Positions 28,349-37,156 of a stretch of DNA of 64,000 nt are shown here, in pieces. The notes below the pieces were generated by a model, which worked only from the letters and a program-made list of their open reading frames with translations, was not told the DNA's origin and searched no databases. Position 1 is the stretch's first letter, and each line of letters starts with the position of its first letter. The position numbers were made by a program, and so were the translations under genes. This DNA is from Crocinitomicaceae bacterium (GTDB taxonomy: Bacteria > Bacteroidota > Bacteroidia > Flavobacteriales_D > Crocinitomicaceae). The stretch covers positions 1-64,000 of the forward strand of contig JAQVCM010000005.1 of the NCBI GenBank assembly GCA_028689775.1, in the 5' to 3' direction.

Positions 28349-29803
28349 ATGAAAGTTTTTTTCAAAATTATACCAATTATAGCCGTTTTTGTATTCGGAA
28401 TGCAGAAATCACAGGCTCAAGATGGCGAAGGTCTTTTTAAGGCGAAGTGTAATGTTTGTCACGCAGTGGATAAAAATTCTACAGGCCCAATTTTAAAAGG
28501 CGTTAAACAAAGATGGAACGATGCTGGCGAAGGCGAGTTTCTTTACGACTGGGTTCACAATGCACCGGCATTAGTCGCGTCTGGAAAAAGTAAAGAGGCA
28601 ATTACTGCTGCTAACTTTAGTCCAACCATGATGCCGCCACAAGATGTAACGAATGAAGAGATTGATGCAATCTTGGATTACGTAGATTCTTATGAGAAAC
28701 CAGCTCCGCCAGCTGCTGCTGGTGCAGTTTCTGCAGACGGTGTTGCAACCGACAACATTAAGATTGTTCCTAATTACAGAGATAACCTGAATTTATTTTC
28801 ATGGTTGTTCGGAACGACATTGGTTCTTTTGATGGCAATCATTTTGTTAGCTGGTTCAATTACTTCTTTCTTGAAATCTGATTTCTTCATTGATAAATTG
28901 GCTGCTAAGAAAAAAGAAAGTGATTCTTCAAACAGTACGCCACTGCTTATCTTAGCTGTTATTTTTGGGGCAATTTCGATGTCAAACTCAACATACGCCA
29001 TGAGCATGAGTACTGCTGCTGAAAAAGCTTTGGACATGCCGTGGTTAAAGATTGAATCGACTGACTTGTACATGATGGTTGTAATCAACTTGGTTTTAGT
29101 TGGTGTTTTATTATACTTGAGAAGTACTTTCAAAAGTTTCGTAGACATGGTAAAACCAGCGTCTGAGAAAGTAGAAATTCCAGCTTCTGCCAAACCAGCT
29201 AGAAAAGCAATGCGTAAGCTGAACACCATTTTAACAGACGTTGTTCCAGTTGAAGAAGAAGCGAAAATTTTGATGGACCACGAGTACGATGGCATTCAAG
29301 AATTAGACAACAACCTTCCACCATGGTGGGTGTGGGGATTCTGGGCAACGATTATTTTTGCTTTCGTTTACATGTTCCACTACCACATCTTCAATACTGG
29401 AGATTTACAAGTAGCAGAATACAACAAAGAAATGGTAAAATCGAAAGCTGAAATCGATGCGTATTTGTCTAAAATGGCCATGAATGTGGATGAAACAAAT
29501 GCAACTGTTTTAGAAGATGAGAAATCTTTAGCTTCTGGTAAAGCATTGTACACTGCAAATTGCGTAATGTGTCACAACCCGAACGGAGAAGGTAACATCG
29601 GACCAAACTTAACAGATGAATATTGGATTTATAGTCCAGATGTGAAAGATGTTTTCAAAACCATTAAACTTGGAGCTGCGAATGGTATGCCTGAACATGC
29701 TTCCAAACTAAACCCAATACAAATACAAGAAGTATCTTCATACGTTCTTTCCATGCCTTATGCGGCAGGAAAAGAACCTCAAGGAGATAAACACGCAAAA
29801 TAA
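28349..29803 (+). CDS. ccoP: cbb3 oxidase subunit III (CcoP) with an added N-terminal cytochrome c domain
   Basis: The 484-residue protein starts with a signal-like segment (1-24, ending SQAQ) and a cytochrome c domain whose heme site is CNVCH at 34-38, with a likely Met ligand in PTMMPP. Four hydrophobic helices follow (about 150-170, 198-212, 240-257, 328-346). The CcoP N-terminal signature is DGIQELDNNLPPWWVWGFW, just before the last helix. A second cytochrome c domain with CVMCH at 405-409 ends the protein. Two hemes are thus present as in canonical CcoP, but on either side of the membrane segments rather than in tandem. It delivers electrons to CcoN. Confidence 0.88.
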   Translation: MKVFFKIIPIIAVFVFGMQKSQAQDGEGLFKAKCNVCHAVDKNSTGPILKGVKQRWNDAGEGEFLYDWVHNAPALVASGKSKEAITAANFSPTMMPPQDVTNEEIDAILDYVDSYEKPAPPAAAGAVSADGVATDNIKIVPNYRDNLNLFSWLFGTTLVLLMAIILLAGSITSFLKSDFFIDKLAAKKKESDSSNSTPLLILAVIFGAISMSNSTYAMSMSTAAEKALDMPWLKIESTDLYMMVVINLVLVGVLLYLRSTFKSFVDMVKPASEKVEIPASAKPARKAMRKLNTILTDVVPVEEEAKILMDHEYDGIQELDNNLPPWWVWGFWATIIFAFVYMFHYHIFNTGDLQVAEYNKEMVKSKAEIDAYLSKMAMNVDETNATVLEDEKSLASGKALYTANCVMCHNPNGEGNIGPNLTDEYWIYSPDVKDVFKTIKLGAANGMPEHASKLNPIQIQEVSSYVLSMPYAAGKEPQGDKHAK

Positions 29804-29812
29804 CATACGACA

Positions 29813-29845
29813 CAAGAGAGGCCAATTGGCTTCTCTTGTTTTTTT
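29813..29845 (+). terminator. Terminator between ccoP and ccoG
   Basis: CAAGAGAGGCC at 29813-29823 pairs with GGCTTCTCTTG at 29828-29838 (one G-U pair) around AATT, followed by a run of seven T. It separates structural subunits from accessory genes and may reduce expression of the latter. Confidence 0.85.
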
Positions 29846-29878
29846 ATACAGTACCATACACCTTTAAACTTTAACAAA

Positions 29879-31279
29879 ATGATAGAAGACGAAGAAGATT
29901 CTTTCAGAGATCGAATATCAACAGTCAACGAAGAAGGTAAACGAGTTTGGATTTACCCTAAAAAACCAAAAGGTTGGTTTTACCAACAACGAAAAAAAGT
30001 AAGTTATCTCTTACTGATCATGTTATTCTCTTTTCCTCACATTAAAATTAATGGTGAGCAATTGCTTTTGTTTAACATCATCGATCGAAAATTTATTCTA
30101 TTTGGCAAAGTATTTTGGCCACAAGACATGTTCCTCTTTGCCCTGGCAATTATCATCGGTCTTGTTTTCATTATCCTTTTTACAGTCATCTTCGGTCGCT
30201 TGTTTTGTGGATGGATTTGTCCTCAGACCATCTTTATGGAGATGGTTTTCCGAAGAATTGAATATTGGATTGAAGGAGATTTTACACATCAACGAAAACT
30301 AGACAAAGCACCGTGGAACGGAGATAAAATTTTTAAAAGAATTGCCAAACACACTATTTTTTGGTTGATTTCTTTTTTAATTGCGAATACATTTTTAGCA
30401 TACATCATCGGTTCTGATGCGCTTTGGGCAATTCAAACAGATCCATTCGGCACACACATCAGTGGATTGATTTCCTTAATTATTTTCACAACGGTTTTCT
30501 ACTTGGTTTTTGCGCGATTAAGAGAACAAGTTTGTACAACAATTTGCCCGTACGGTCGTTTGCAAGGTGTGCTTTTGGATAAAGATTCCATGGTTGTTGC
30601 CTATGACCACAAAAGAGGTGAGAGCAGAGCGAAGTTTAAAAAAGGTGAAGACCGAGAAGCGGAAGGAAAAGGAGATTGTGTAGATTGTTATCAATGTGTT
30701 CACGTATGTCCAACAGGAATTGATATCCGAAACGGAACGCAATTGGAATGCATCAACTGCACCGCATGTATCGATGCTTGTGATTCAATCATGGAAGGTG
30801 TTGGTCTCGAAAAAGGTTTGATTCGTTTTGTTTCTGAAAACGGAATTGAAAATAGAACGCGTTTCCAATGGACGAAGCGCGTAAAATCATATACCATTCT
30901 TCTTGCTGGAATGATTGTTGTTTTATTGATCTTGTTGATTACTAGAAAAGATTTTGAAACGACGATTATTCGTCAAAGAGGTACAACGTATCAAATGACC
31001 AACGACGGAATGGTGAGTAATATCTTTGAAGTCAATTTGTTGAATAAAACACGGAAAGGTTTTGACATTCAACTTGAATTGGAAGGAGTGGAAGGTCAGA
31101 TTTTAACTGCGGTAGATACGATTCATTTGAAAGCGGAAGCTCAGTTAAATGAAAGATTTATTATTAAATTGCCTTTAAAATCCATGGAAGATGGAACTAA
31201 AAAGTTGAACATCATCGTTCTTGGAAACGGCAAAGAAATTCAAAGAGTATCGACTAAATTTATTGGTCCATCTTTATAA
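29879..31279 (+). CDS. ccoG: Cytochrome c oxidase accessory protein CcoG (FixG/RdxA)
   Basis: This 466-residue polyferredoxin-like membrane protein has helices near 40-55, 80-105, 155-175, 195-215 and 340-360. The first cysteine pair is in CGWICPQTIFMEMVFRRIEY. Two 4Fe-4S clusters are bound by CVDCYQCVHVCPTG and CINCTACIDACD, and the C-terminal IG-like periplasmic domain is typical of FixG. CcoG acts in copper reduction and delivery for CuB assembly. It is followed after 12 bases by ccoH/fixH. Confidence 0.94.
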   Translation: MIEDEEDSFRDRISTVNEEGKRVWIYPKKPKGWFYQQRKKVSYLLLIMLFSFPHIKINGEQLLLFNIIDRKFILFGKVFWPQDMFLFALAIIIGLVFIILFTVIFGRLFCGWICPQTIFMEMVFRRIEYWIEGDFTHQRKLDKAPWNGDKIFKRIAKHTIFWLISFLIANTFLAYIIGSDALWAIQTDPFGTHISGLISLIIFTTVFYLVFARLREQVCTTICPYGRLQGVLLDKDSMVVAYDHKRGESRAKFKKGEDREAEGKGDCVDCYQCVHVCPTGIDIRNGTQLECINCTACIDACDSIMEGVGLEKGLIRFVSENGIENRTRFQWTKRVKSYTILLAGMIVVLLILLITRKDFETTIIRQRGTTYQMTNDGMVSNIFEVNLLNKTRKGFDIQLELEGVEGQILTAVDTIHLKAEAQLNERFIIKLPLKSMEDGTKKLNIIVLGNGKEIQRVSTKFIGPSL

Positions 31280-31291
31280 AAATCATAAAAT

Positions 31292-31714
31292 ATGAATTGG
31301 GGAAAAAGTTTGGTACTGGTTATGGTACTATTTATTACGTTCATCATGGTGATGGTTGTCAAAATGATTTCGACGTCACCAGATTTAGTAAGTGACGATT
31401 ATTATCAAAAAGAAATCGATTACGAGCAAGAGATTGTAGCTGTTAAAAACATGCGTCGCTTGAATGCAAGTACGAGGATTGAAACCGTGGATGGATTTTT
31501 AGTTTTTCACTTGCCTTTAGATATTCCGTTTACAAAAATGGAAATCGATTTAATTAGACCAAATAATCAAAAACTAGATAAATCTTTTGTTGTAACGGAT
31601 ACAAAAGTATTCATGGTTCCGTTTTCTGAATTGGAAAAAGGAAAATACAGCATTGAAATGACTTTTAAAGTGGACAGTATTCCGTGCATGCAAAAAGATA
31701 CCATCACGATTTAA
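31292..31714 (+). CDS. ccoH: FixH/CcoH family protein
   Basis: This 140-residue protein has one N-terminal transmembrane helix (about 7-26) and a periplasmic beta-rich domain. The motif SDDYYQKEIDYEQEI at about 36-50 is the FixH signature (YY-x-K-x-x-x-Y). FixH proteins are required for cbb3 assembly. It is in the accessory operon after ccoG and before the SafE-type protein. Confidence 0.9.
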   Translation: MNWGKSLVLVMVLFITFIMVMVVKMISTSPDLVSDDYYQKEIDYEQEIVAVKNMRRLNASTRIETVDGFLVFHLPLDIPFTKMEIDLIRPNNQKLDKSFVVTDTKVFMVPFSELEKGKYSIEMTFKVDSIPCMQKDTITI

Positions 31715-31784
31715 GTGGATTTTAAATCCCTTTTAAACACGCATTAAATGCTCGTTTTAAATACACATTAAATTCCTAGTTAAA

Positions 31785-32534
31785 ATGGGAACAATAATTC
31801 TTGCAGGTTTAATTCTTGGAATCACTTCCAACCTTCATTGTGTTGGAATGTGTGGACCAATTGCGATGGCGATTCCCGTAAATCGATCCTCCAATTGGAC
31901 AATTTTGGGTGGCGTTTTGCAATACAATTTCGGTCGTGTTCTAACCTACATGTTGTTAGGATTAATTGTTGGTAGCATTGGTATTTCGGTGAATACCTTG
32001 GGTATTTTACAATGGATTAGTATTTTAGCTGGAGTTTTCTTAATCGTTTACGCTTGGAGAAAATACTTTACCTTTCGATTTGCGGCTAAACTTCCCCAAT
32101 TGGGAATTCAGCAAATGATCAGTAAAAATATTGGACGCATTTTGAAATCAGACTTACCGTTAAAGCCTTTATTTCTAGGGATGTTAAATGGTTTTCTTCC
32201 CTGCGGAATGGTTTACATCGCCTTGATGAATGCTATTTTGGGCGGACATCCGTACACAAGTGCCTTGGCAATGATGGCTTTCGGTATTGGTACGCTTCCT
32301 TCGATGATTGCGGTAGGATTAGTTGCCAATCGAATTACCAACGACATGCGTCGAAAAATGAACAAAGTGGTTCCGTACATGTTAACTGTTGTTGGATTAC
32401 TAATCGTTTTAAGAGGAATGAACTTGGATATTCCGTTTATCAGCCCAAAGGTAGTTGAGCACTATGTTGAAGGTGCTGATAAACCGGTGGTGGAAATGAA
32501 ATGTTGTGCGCCAGATGAAGGGTGTGAGAATTAG
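31785..32534 (+). CDS. Sulfite exporter TauE/SafE-type (DsbD-like) membrane protein linked to cbb3 assembly
   Basis: This 249-residue protein has six hydrophobic helices and the paired cysteine signatures LHCVGMCGPIAMAI in helix 1 and GFLPCGMVYIAL in the second half, characteristic of the COG2836 family found beside cbb3 genes. The soluble tail ends MKCCAPDEGCEN, a likely metal-binding cysteine cluster. In cbb3 operons this family is thought to help copper handling or thiol transfer across the membrane; transport of sulfite is doubtful. It is the last gene before the long repeat array. Confidence 0.85.
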   Translation: MGTIILAGLILGITSNLHCVGMCGPIAMAIPVNRSSNWTILGGVLQYNFGRVLTYMLLGLIVGSIGISVNTLGILQWISILAGVFLIVYAWRKYFTFRFAAKLPQLGIQQMISKNIGRILKSDLPLKPLFLGMLNGFLPCGMVYIALMNAILGGHPYTSALAMMAFGIGTLPSMIAVGLVANRITNDMRRKMNKVVPYMLTVVGLLIVLRGMNLDIPFISPKVVEHYVEGADKPVVEMKCCAPDEGCEN

Positions 32535-32564
32535 AACATGCAACGAGATACACTGAGTCTGCGA

Positions 32565-33918
32565 AGTGATATTCTTTTTTCAAAAACAATCTTTAAGAAT
32601 CGACAAAATTAACTGCATCGCATAAGCTCAATAAAAAGATTCCTCCAGAATCGAAACCGAAAAAGTTTCGCTCCTGTTCGGAATGACGATTAGCGCAGTA
32701 TATAGCAAATACTCAAAAGCTAAGCTTTTGAGTATTTGACACCATTATACAAAACCATCTCCTTCCGTATCTAAATCTTGCAACCGAAAGATTTCCCCAG
32801 ATAATCTCCACGATATCCTAAATCTGGGCATCAGCATTATCCGGTTTCGATTTTTCATCGAAATCACGCAGCCTGCGAAGTGAAGGACAATGCGTAGCCC
32901 CTTGCAACAAGGTCCTTTTGGTTACTTTTTGACCTTGGAAAAAGTAACAAAATCATTCTCGAAGCGATAATCGTTTTTCAAAAGCAATCTTAAAGCAACA
33001 AATAAAATTAATGCATCGCATTCGCTCAATAAAAAGATTCCTCCAGAATCTAAACTGAAAAAGTTTCGTTCCTGTTCGGAATGACGATTAGCGCAGTATA
33101 TAACATATACTCAAAAGCTAAGCTTTTGAGTATATGACACCATCATAAAAAACCATCTCCTTCCGAATCTAAATCTTGCAACCGCAAGATTTCCCCAGAT
33201 AATCTCCACGATATCCTAAATCTGGGCATCAGCATTATCCGGTTTCGATTTTTCATCGAAATCACGCAGCCTGCGAAGTGAAGGACAATGCGTAGCCCCT
33301 TGCAACAAGGTCCTTTTGGTTACTTTTTGACCTCGGAAAAAGTAACAAAATCATTCTCGAAGCGATAATCGTTCTTTCAAAAACAATCTTTTAGAAAAGA
33401 CAAAATTAACTGCATCGCATTCGCTCAATAAAAAGATTCCTCCAGAATCGAAACCGAAAAAGTTTCGTTCCTGTTCGGAATGACGATTAGCGCTGTATAT
33501 AACAAATACTCAAAAGCTTAGCTTTTGAGTATTTGACACCATCATAAAAAACTATCTCCTTCCGAATCCATATACGAATAAATAATCTTTAAGTATTCAA
33601 CAATAATCGCAGTCGAAGCTAAATCTTGCAACCGCAAGATTTCCCCAGAAGATCTCAGCGATATCCTAAATCTGGGCATTAGCATTATCCGGTTTCGATT
33701 TTTCATCGAAATCACGCAGCTAGCGAAGTGAAGGGGAATGCGTAGCCCCTTGCAACAAGGTCCTTTTGGTTACTTTTTGACCTCGGAAAAAGTAACAAAA
33801 TCATTTTCGAAGCGATAATCGTTTTTCAAAAACAATCTTAAAGCAACAAATAAAATTAATGCATCGTATACGCTCAATAAAAAGATTCCTCCAGAATCGA
33901 AACCGAAAAAGTTTCGGG
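32565..33918. repeat. Hairpin-rich tandem repeat array, about 3.3 copies of a 400-bp unit
   Basis: The block beginning TCAATAAAAAGATTCCTCCA recurs near 32628, 33026, 33424 and 33875, giving units of about 398, 398 and 450 bases plus a partial fourth. The third unit carries an extra 51 bases at about 33569-33619. Each unit contains several hairpins: arms AAATACTCAAAAGCT/AGCTTTTGAGTATTT around one base (first copy 32707-32737), GTTACTTTTT/AAAAAGTAAC, TTTCGAT/ATCGAAA and CCTTG/CAAGG. No reading frame spans it. It lies between the cbb3 operon and the prolyl oligopeptidase gene. Confidence 0.9.
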
Positions 33919-34032
33919 TCATTTCAAATATCTGAGGAATTCAGAAAATCATTGCCGTTAAGATTTAGCGTTGAAAGCGTTTTATTCAATTTAATTCGCT
34001 TATTTTGTTAAAATGAAATTAAATTTCCATTC

Positions 34033-36129
34033 ATGACAAAAACAATTCTCTCATCATTAGCAATTATTAGTGCAATGTCAGTTTCCTTTTCTCAACAAAT
34101 TAAATATCCTGTTTCTAAAAAAGGACCAGTTGTAGATACTTATTTCGGACAAAACGTGCCAGATCCATACCGTTGGTTGGAGGATGACCGTTCGGCGGAA
34201 ACGGCTCAATGGGTTACCGATCAAAATAAAGTGACGTTTGCCTACTTAGACCAAATCTCTTTCCGTGATCAATTGAAAAAGCGCATGGAGAAAATCTGGA
34301 ATTACGAACGTATTTCAGCGCCATTTGTGGAAGGAAATTATACGTATTTCTATAAAAATGACGGTTTACAAAACCAATCTGTTCTTTACAGAAAAGACAA
34401 AAGTGGAAAAGAAGAAATCTTTTTAGACCCAAATACATTCTCAAAAGATGGTTCAACTTCGTTGGGCGAGGTTAGTTTCTCTAAAGATGGTTCAAAAGTG
34501 GCGTACTCTATTTCAGAAGGTGGAAGTGACTGGAGAAAGGTAATTATTTTAGATGCTGCTTCTAAGAAAATGACGGAAGACACTTTGATTGATATTAAAT
34601 TCAGTGGTTTGGCTTGGTTTAAAAATGAAGGTTTTTACTATTCTAGTTATGACAAACCAGAAGGAAGTGAGTTGTCTGCAAAAACAGATCAACACAAATT
34701 ATATTACCACAAGTTAGGAACTTCTCAAAAAACGGATGAAGTAATTTTTGGAGACAAAGAAAAAAGAAGATATGTTGGCGGTTCGGTCACCGAAGATCAA
34801 GCCTATTTAATTATCTCAGCAGCTAATTCTACATCTGGTAATGAGTTGTATATTAAAAGTTTAAATTCAAAAGGCAGTAAAATTGTTACCATAGTTGATA
34901 ATTACAAGAGCGACAGTTACGTATTGGAAAACGAAGGAAGCAAATTGTACCTTGTTACCAACTTAAAAGCGCCAAACAAAAAGATTGTTACGGTTGATGC
35001 TGCGAATCCAACTCCAGAAAATTGGAAAGAGTTTATTGCTGAAACAAAGTACGTTCTTTCTCCTTCGAAAGGTTCAGGTTACTTTTTTGCAAACTACATG
35101 AAAGATGCAGTTTCTCAAATTGTTCAGTTCGATTACACAGGAAAGAAAGTAAGAGAAGTTACACTTCCAGGCATTGGAACAGCTGGTGGATTTAGTTCTA
35201 AGAAAAAAGAAAAAACAATCTATTACGTTTTTACAAATTATGTGACACCAGGAACGATCTATGCTTTTGAGCCAGTTAGTGGGAAGTCAACAGTTTACCA
35301 AAAACCAAATGTAGATTTCAAAAGTGATGATTTTGAATCAAAGCAAGTTTTCTACACCTCAAAAGATGGTACGAAAGTTCCAATGATTATCACGCACAAA
35401 AAAGGAATGGTTTTAGACGGAACAAATCCAACCATTCTATACGGTTATGGCGGATTCAACATCAGTTTAACACCTGCTTTTAGCATTGCCAATGCGGTAT
35501 GGTTGGAGCAAGGCGGTGTTTATGCAGTTGCCAACTTAAGAGGTGGTGGTGAATATGGTAAAACATGGCATGATGCAGGAACGAAACTTCAAAAGCAAAA
35601 TGTATTTGATGACTTCATCGCTGCAGCAGAATATTTGATTGCGGACAAATATACTTCATCCGATTACCTTGCAATTCGTGGTGGTTCAAACGGTGGATTA
35701 TTAGTTGGAGCTGTAATGACACAACGACCAGACTTAATCAAAGTAGCTTTGCCTGCGGTTGGTGTATTAGACATGTTGCGTTACCACACGTTTACCGCTG
35801 GAGCAGGATGGGCGTATGATTACGGTACAGCAGAAGACGATGCGAAAATGTTTGAATATTTAAAAGCTTATTCTCCGGTTCATAACGTGAAAAAAGGTGT
35901 TCAATATCCTGCAACGATGATTACAACTGGAGACCACGATGACCGTGTTGTTCCAGCACACAGTTTCAAATTTGCTGCTGAATTGCAAGATAAACAAACT
36001 GGACCAAACCCTGTTTTGATTCGAATTGATGTAAATGCAGGTCACGGAGCTGGTAAATCAGTTGCTCAAACAATTCAAGAAAATGTAGACATTCAGTCGT
36101 TCATCCTATTCAACATGGGAAGAAAGTAG
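34033..36129 (+). CDS. Prolyl oligopeptidase (S9A), exported
   Basis: This 698-residue peptidase has a signal peptide (about 1-20, ending SVSFSQ), then the S9 N-terminal segment YPVSKKGPVVDTYFGQNVPD and PYRWLEDD. A seven-bladed beta-propeller (about 80-420) precedes the alpha/beta-hydrolase domain. Catalytic Ser552 is in RGGSNGGLL, the Asp is 636 or 637 in GDHDDRV, and His671 is in NAGHGAGKS, spacing close to porcine POP. It cleaves short peptides after proline, probably in the periplasm. It is monocistronic with a palindromic terminator. Confidence 0.94.
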   Translation: MTKTILSSLAIISAMSVSFSQQIKYPVSKKGPVVDTYFGQNVPDPYRWLEDDRSAETAQWVTDQNKVTFAYLDQISFRDQLKKRMEKIWNYERISAPFVEGNYTYFYKNDGLQNQSVLYRKDKSGKEEIFLDPNTFSKDGSTSLGEVSFSKDGSKVAYSISEGGSDWRKVIILDAASKKMTEDTLIDIKFSGLAWFKNEGFYYSSYDKPEGSELSAKTDQHKLYYHKLGTSQKTDEVIFGDKEKRRYVGGSVTEDQAYLIISAANSTSGNELYIKSLNSKGSKIVTIVDNYKSDSYVLENEGSKLYLVTNLKAPNKKIVTVDAANPTPENWKEFIAETKYVLSPSKGSGYFFANYMKDAVSQIVQFDYTGKKVREVTLPGIGTAGGFSSKKKEKTIYYVFTNYVTPGTIYAFEPVSGKSTVYQKPNVDFKSDDFESKQVFYTSKDGTKVPMIITHKKGMVLDGTNPTILYGYGGFNISLTPAFSIANAVWLEQGGVYAVANLRGGGEYGKTWHDAGTKLQKQNVFDDFIAAAEYLIADKYTSSDYLAIRGGSNGGLLVGAVMTQRPDLIKVALPAVGVLDMLRYHTFTAGAGWAYDYGTAEDDAKMFEYLKAYSPVHNVKKGVQYPATMITTGDHDDRVVPAHSFKFAAELQDKQTGPNPVLIRIDVNAGHGAGKSVAQTIQENVDIQSFILFNMGRK

Positions 36130-36164
36130 AAAGTTTATGAATACTTTAAATCATTCGATTTAGT

Positions 36165-36198
36165 AAAAAAGGTTCTGTTGTACAACAGAACCTTTTTT
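36165..36198 (+). terminator. Terminator after prolyl oligopeptidase
   Basis: AAAAAAGGTTCTGTTG at 36165-36180 runs directly into its reverse complement, giving a 22-bp perfect palindrome GGTTCTGTTGT/ACAACAGAACC flanked by A and T runs. The rest of the gap to the Crp/Fnr gene (to 36447) holds only AT-rich sequence and the promoter. Confidence 0.9.
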
Positions 36199-36422
36199 CG
36201 TTTAATTTTGGACTTACAATAAAAAAGCAAACAACTCCTTTCCACGCAGGTTCTATTTGAGGAAAAATCCCAAAAGAAATTTGGTGAATTTTTTTTGGAT
36301 AAAAATGGTAGTATTTAAAATAATTACTATCTTAGAATTCAAAATTTAAAAATAACCCAATAATTTAAGTCATTATTTTGAGTCAAAAAAAGTTGCTTTT
36401 AAAGCAATCTAGTTAAAAATTG

Positions 36423-36430
36423 TACCTTTG
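36423..36430 (+). promoter_or_regulatory. -7 promoter box of the Crp/Fnr gene
   Basis: TACCTTTG matches TAnnTTTG exactly and ends 17 bases before the ATG at 36448. Confidence 0.6.
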
Positions 36431-36447
36431 CAACGTAATTAATAAGA

Positions 36448-37137
36448 ATGTTAGACAAATCTCATAAAAATGCCAATTGCGCAACATGCGAAGTCAGAAG
36501 TAATTCTCTGTTTTCTAGTTTTTGCGATGATGATTTAGTTGAGTTAAATGAAAGTAAGACCTGTTCTTATTACAAAAAGAATCAACCACTTTTTATAGAA
36601 GGTAATTTACCGCGAGGTGTATTTTGCATGCACCAAGGAAAGGTGAAGATTTTTACACGCGGTGATAGTGGAAAAGAACAAATCATTCACATTGCCAAAG
36701 AAGGCGAAGTGATTGGTTTTAGAGCCATGTTTAGCGGTGATCCATACAAACTATCTGCTTCTACCTTGGAGGAAAGTAACATTTGCTTCATTACCAAAGA
36801 GAATTTCTTAGACATGATCGATTCCAATGCGACGCTTCGTAAAGGAATTATGAAAGAACTTTCGAAAGAACTGGGTGAGCGTGCGGTATTTATTACCAAC
36901 ATGTCACAGAAATCAGTTCGTGAACGTTTGGCGTATTCTCTGCTGATTCTTGGAGATATTTACAAACCGGATTTGATTAATCTGTCGAGAGAAGATTTGG
37001 CGAATTTTGTTGGTACAGCAACAGAAACCTTGATTCGTTTATTGAAAGATTTCAAAGACAAAGGTTTGATCGAGATTCACGCTCGTAAATTGGAAGTATT
37101 AGACCAAAACAAGCTGATTCACTTAGCAGGAAAATAA
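36448..37137 (+). CDS. Crp/Fnr family transcriptional regulator with N-terminal cysteines
   Basis: This 229-residue regulator has a cyclic-nucleotide-binding-type beta-barrel (about 35-125), a dimerisation helix (about 128-152) and a winged helix-turn-helix (about 155-225). In the recognition helix, TATETLIRLL, Glu193 and Arg197 occupy the positions of FNR Glu209 and Arg213, which read the GA of TTGAT half-sites. Cys11, Cys14, Cys26 and Cys39 cluster at the N-terminus and could hold an Fe-S centre or sense redox state, though the spacing differs from E. coli FNR. It is a candidate controller of the nearby cbb3 and paa genes. Confidence 0.88.
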   Translation: MLDKSHKNANCATCEVRSNSLFSSFCDDDLVELNESKTCSYYKKNQPLFIEGNLPRGVFCMHQGKVKIFTRGDSGKEQIIHIAKEGEVIGFRAMFSGDPYKLSASTLEESNICFITKENFLDMIDSNATLRKGIMKELSKELGERAVFITNMSQKSVRERLAYSLLILGDIYKPDLINLSREDLANFVGTATETLIRLLKDFKDKGLIEIHARKLEVLDQNKLIHLAGK

Positions 37138-37156
37138 TTTTCTTTCTTAAAGATTT

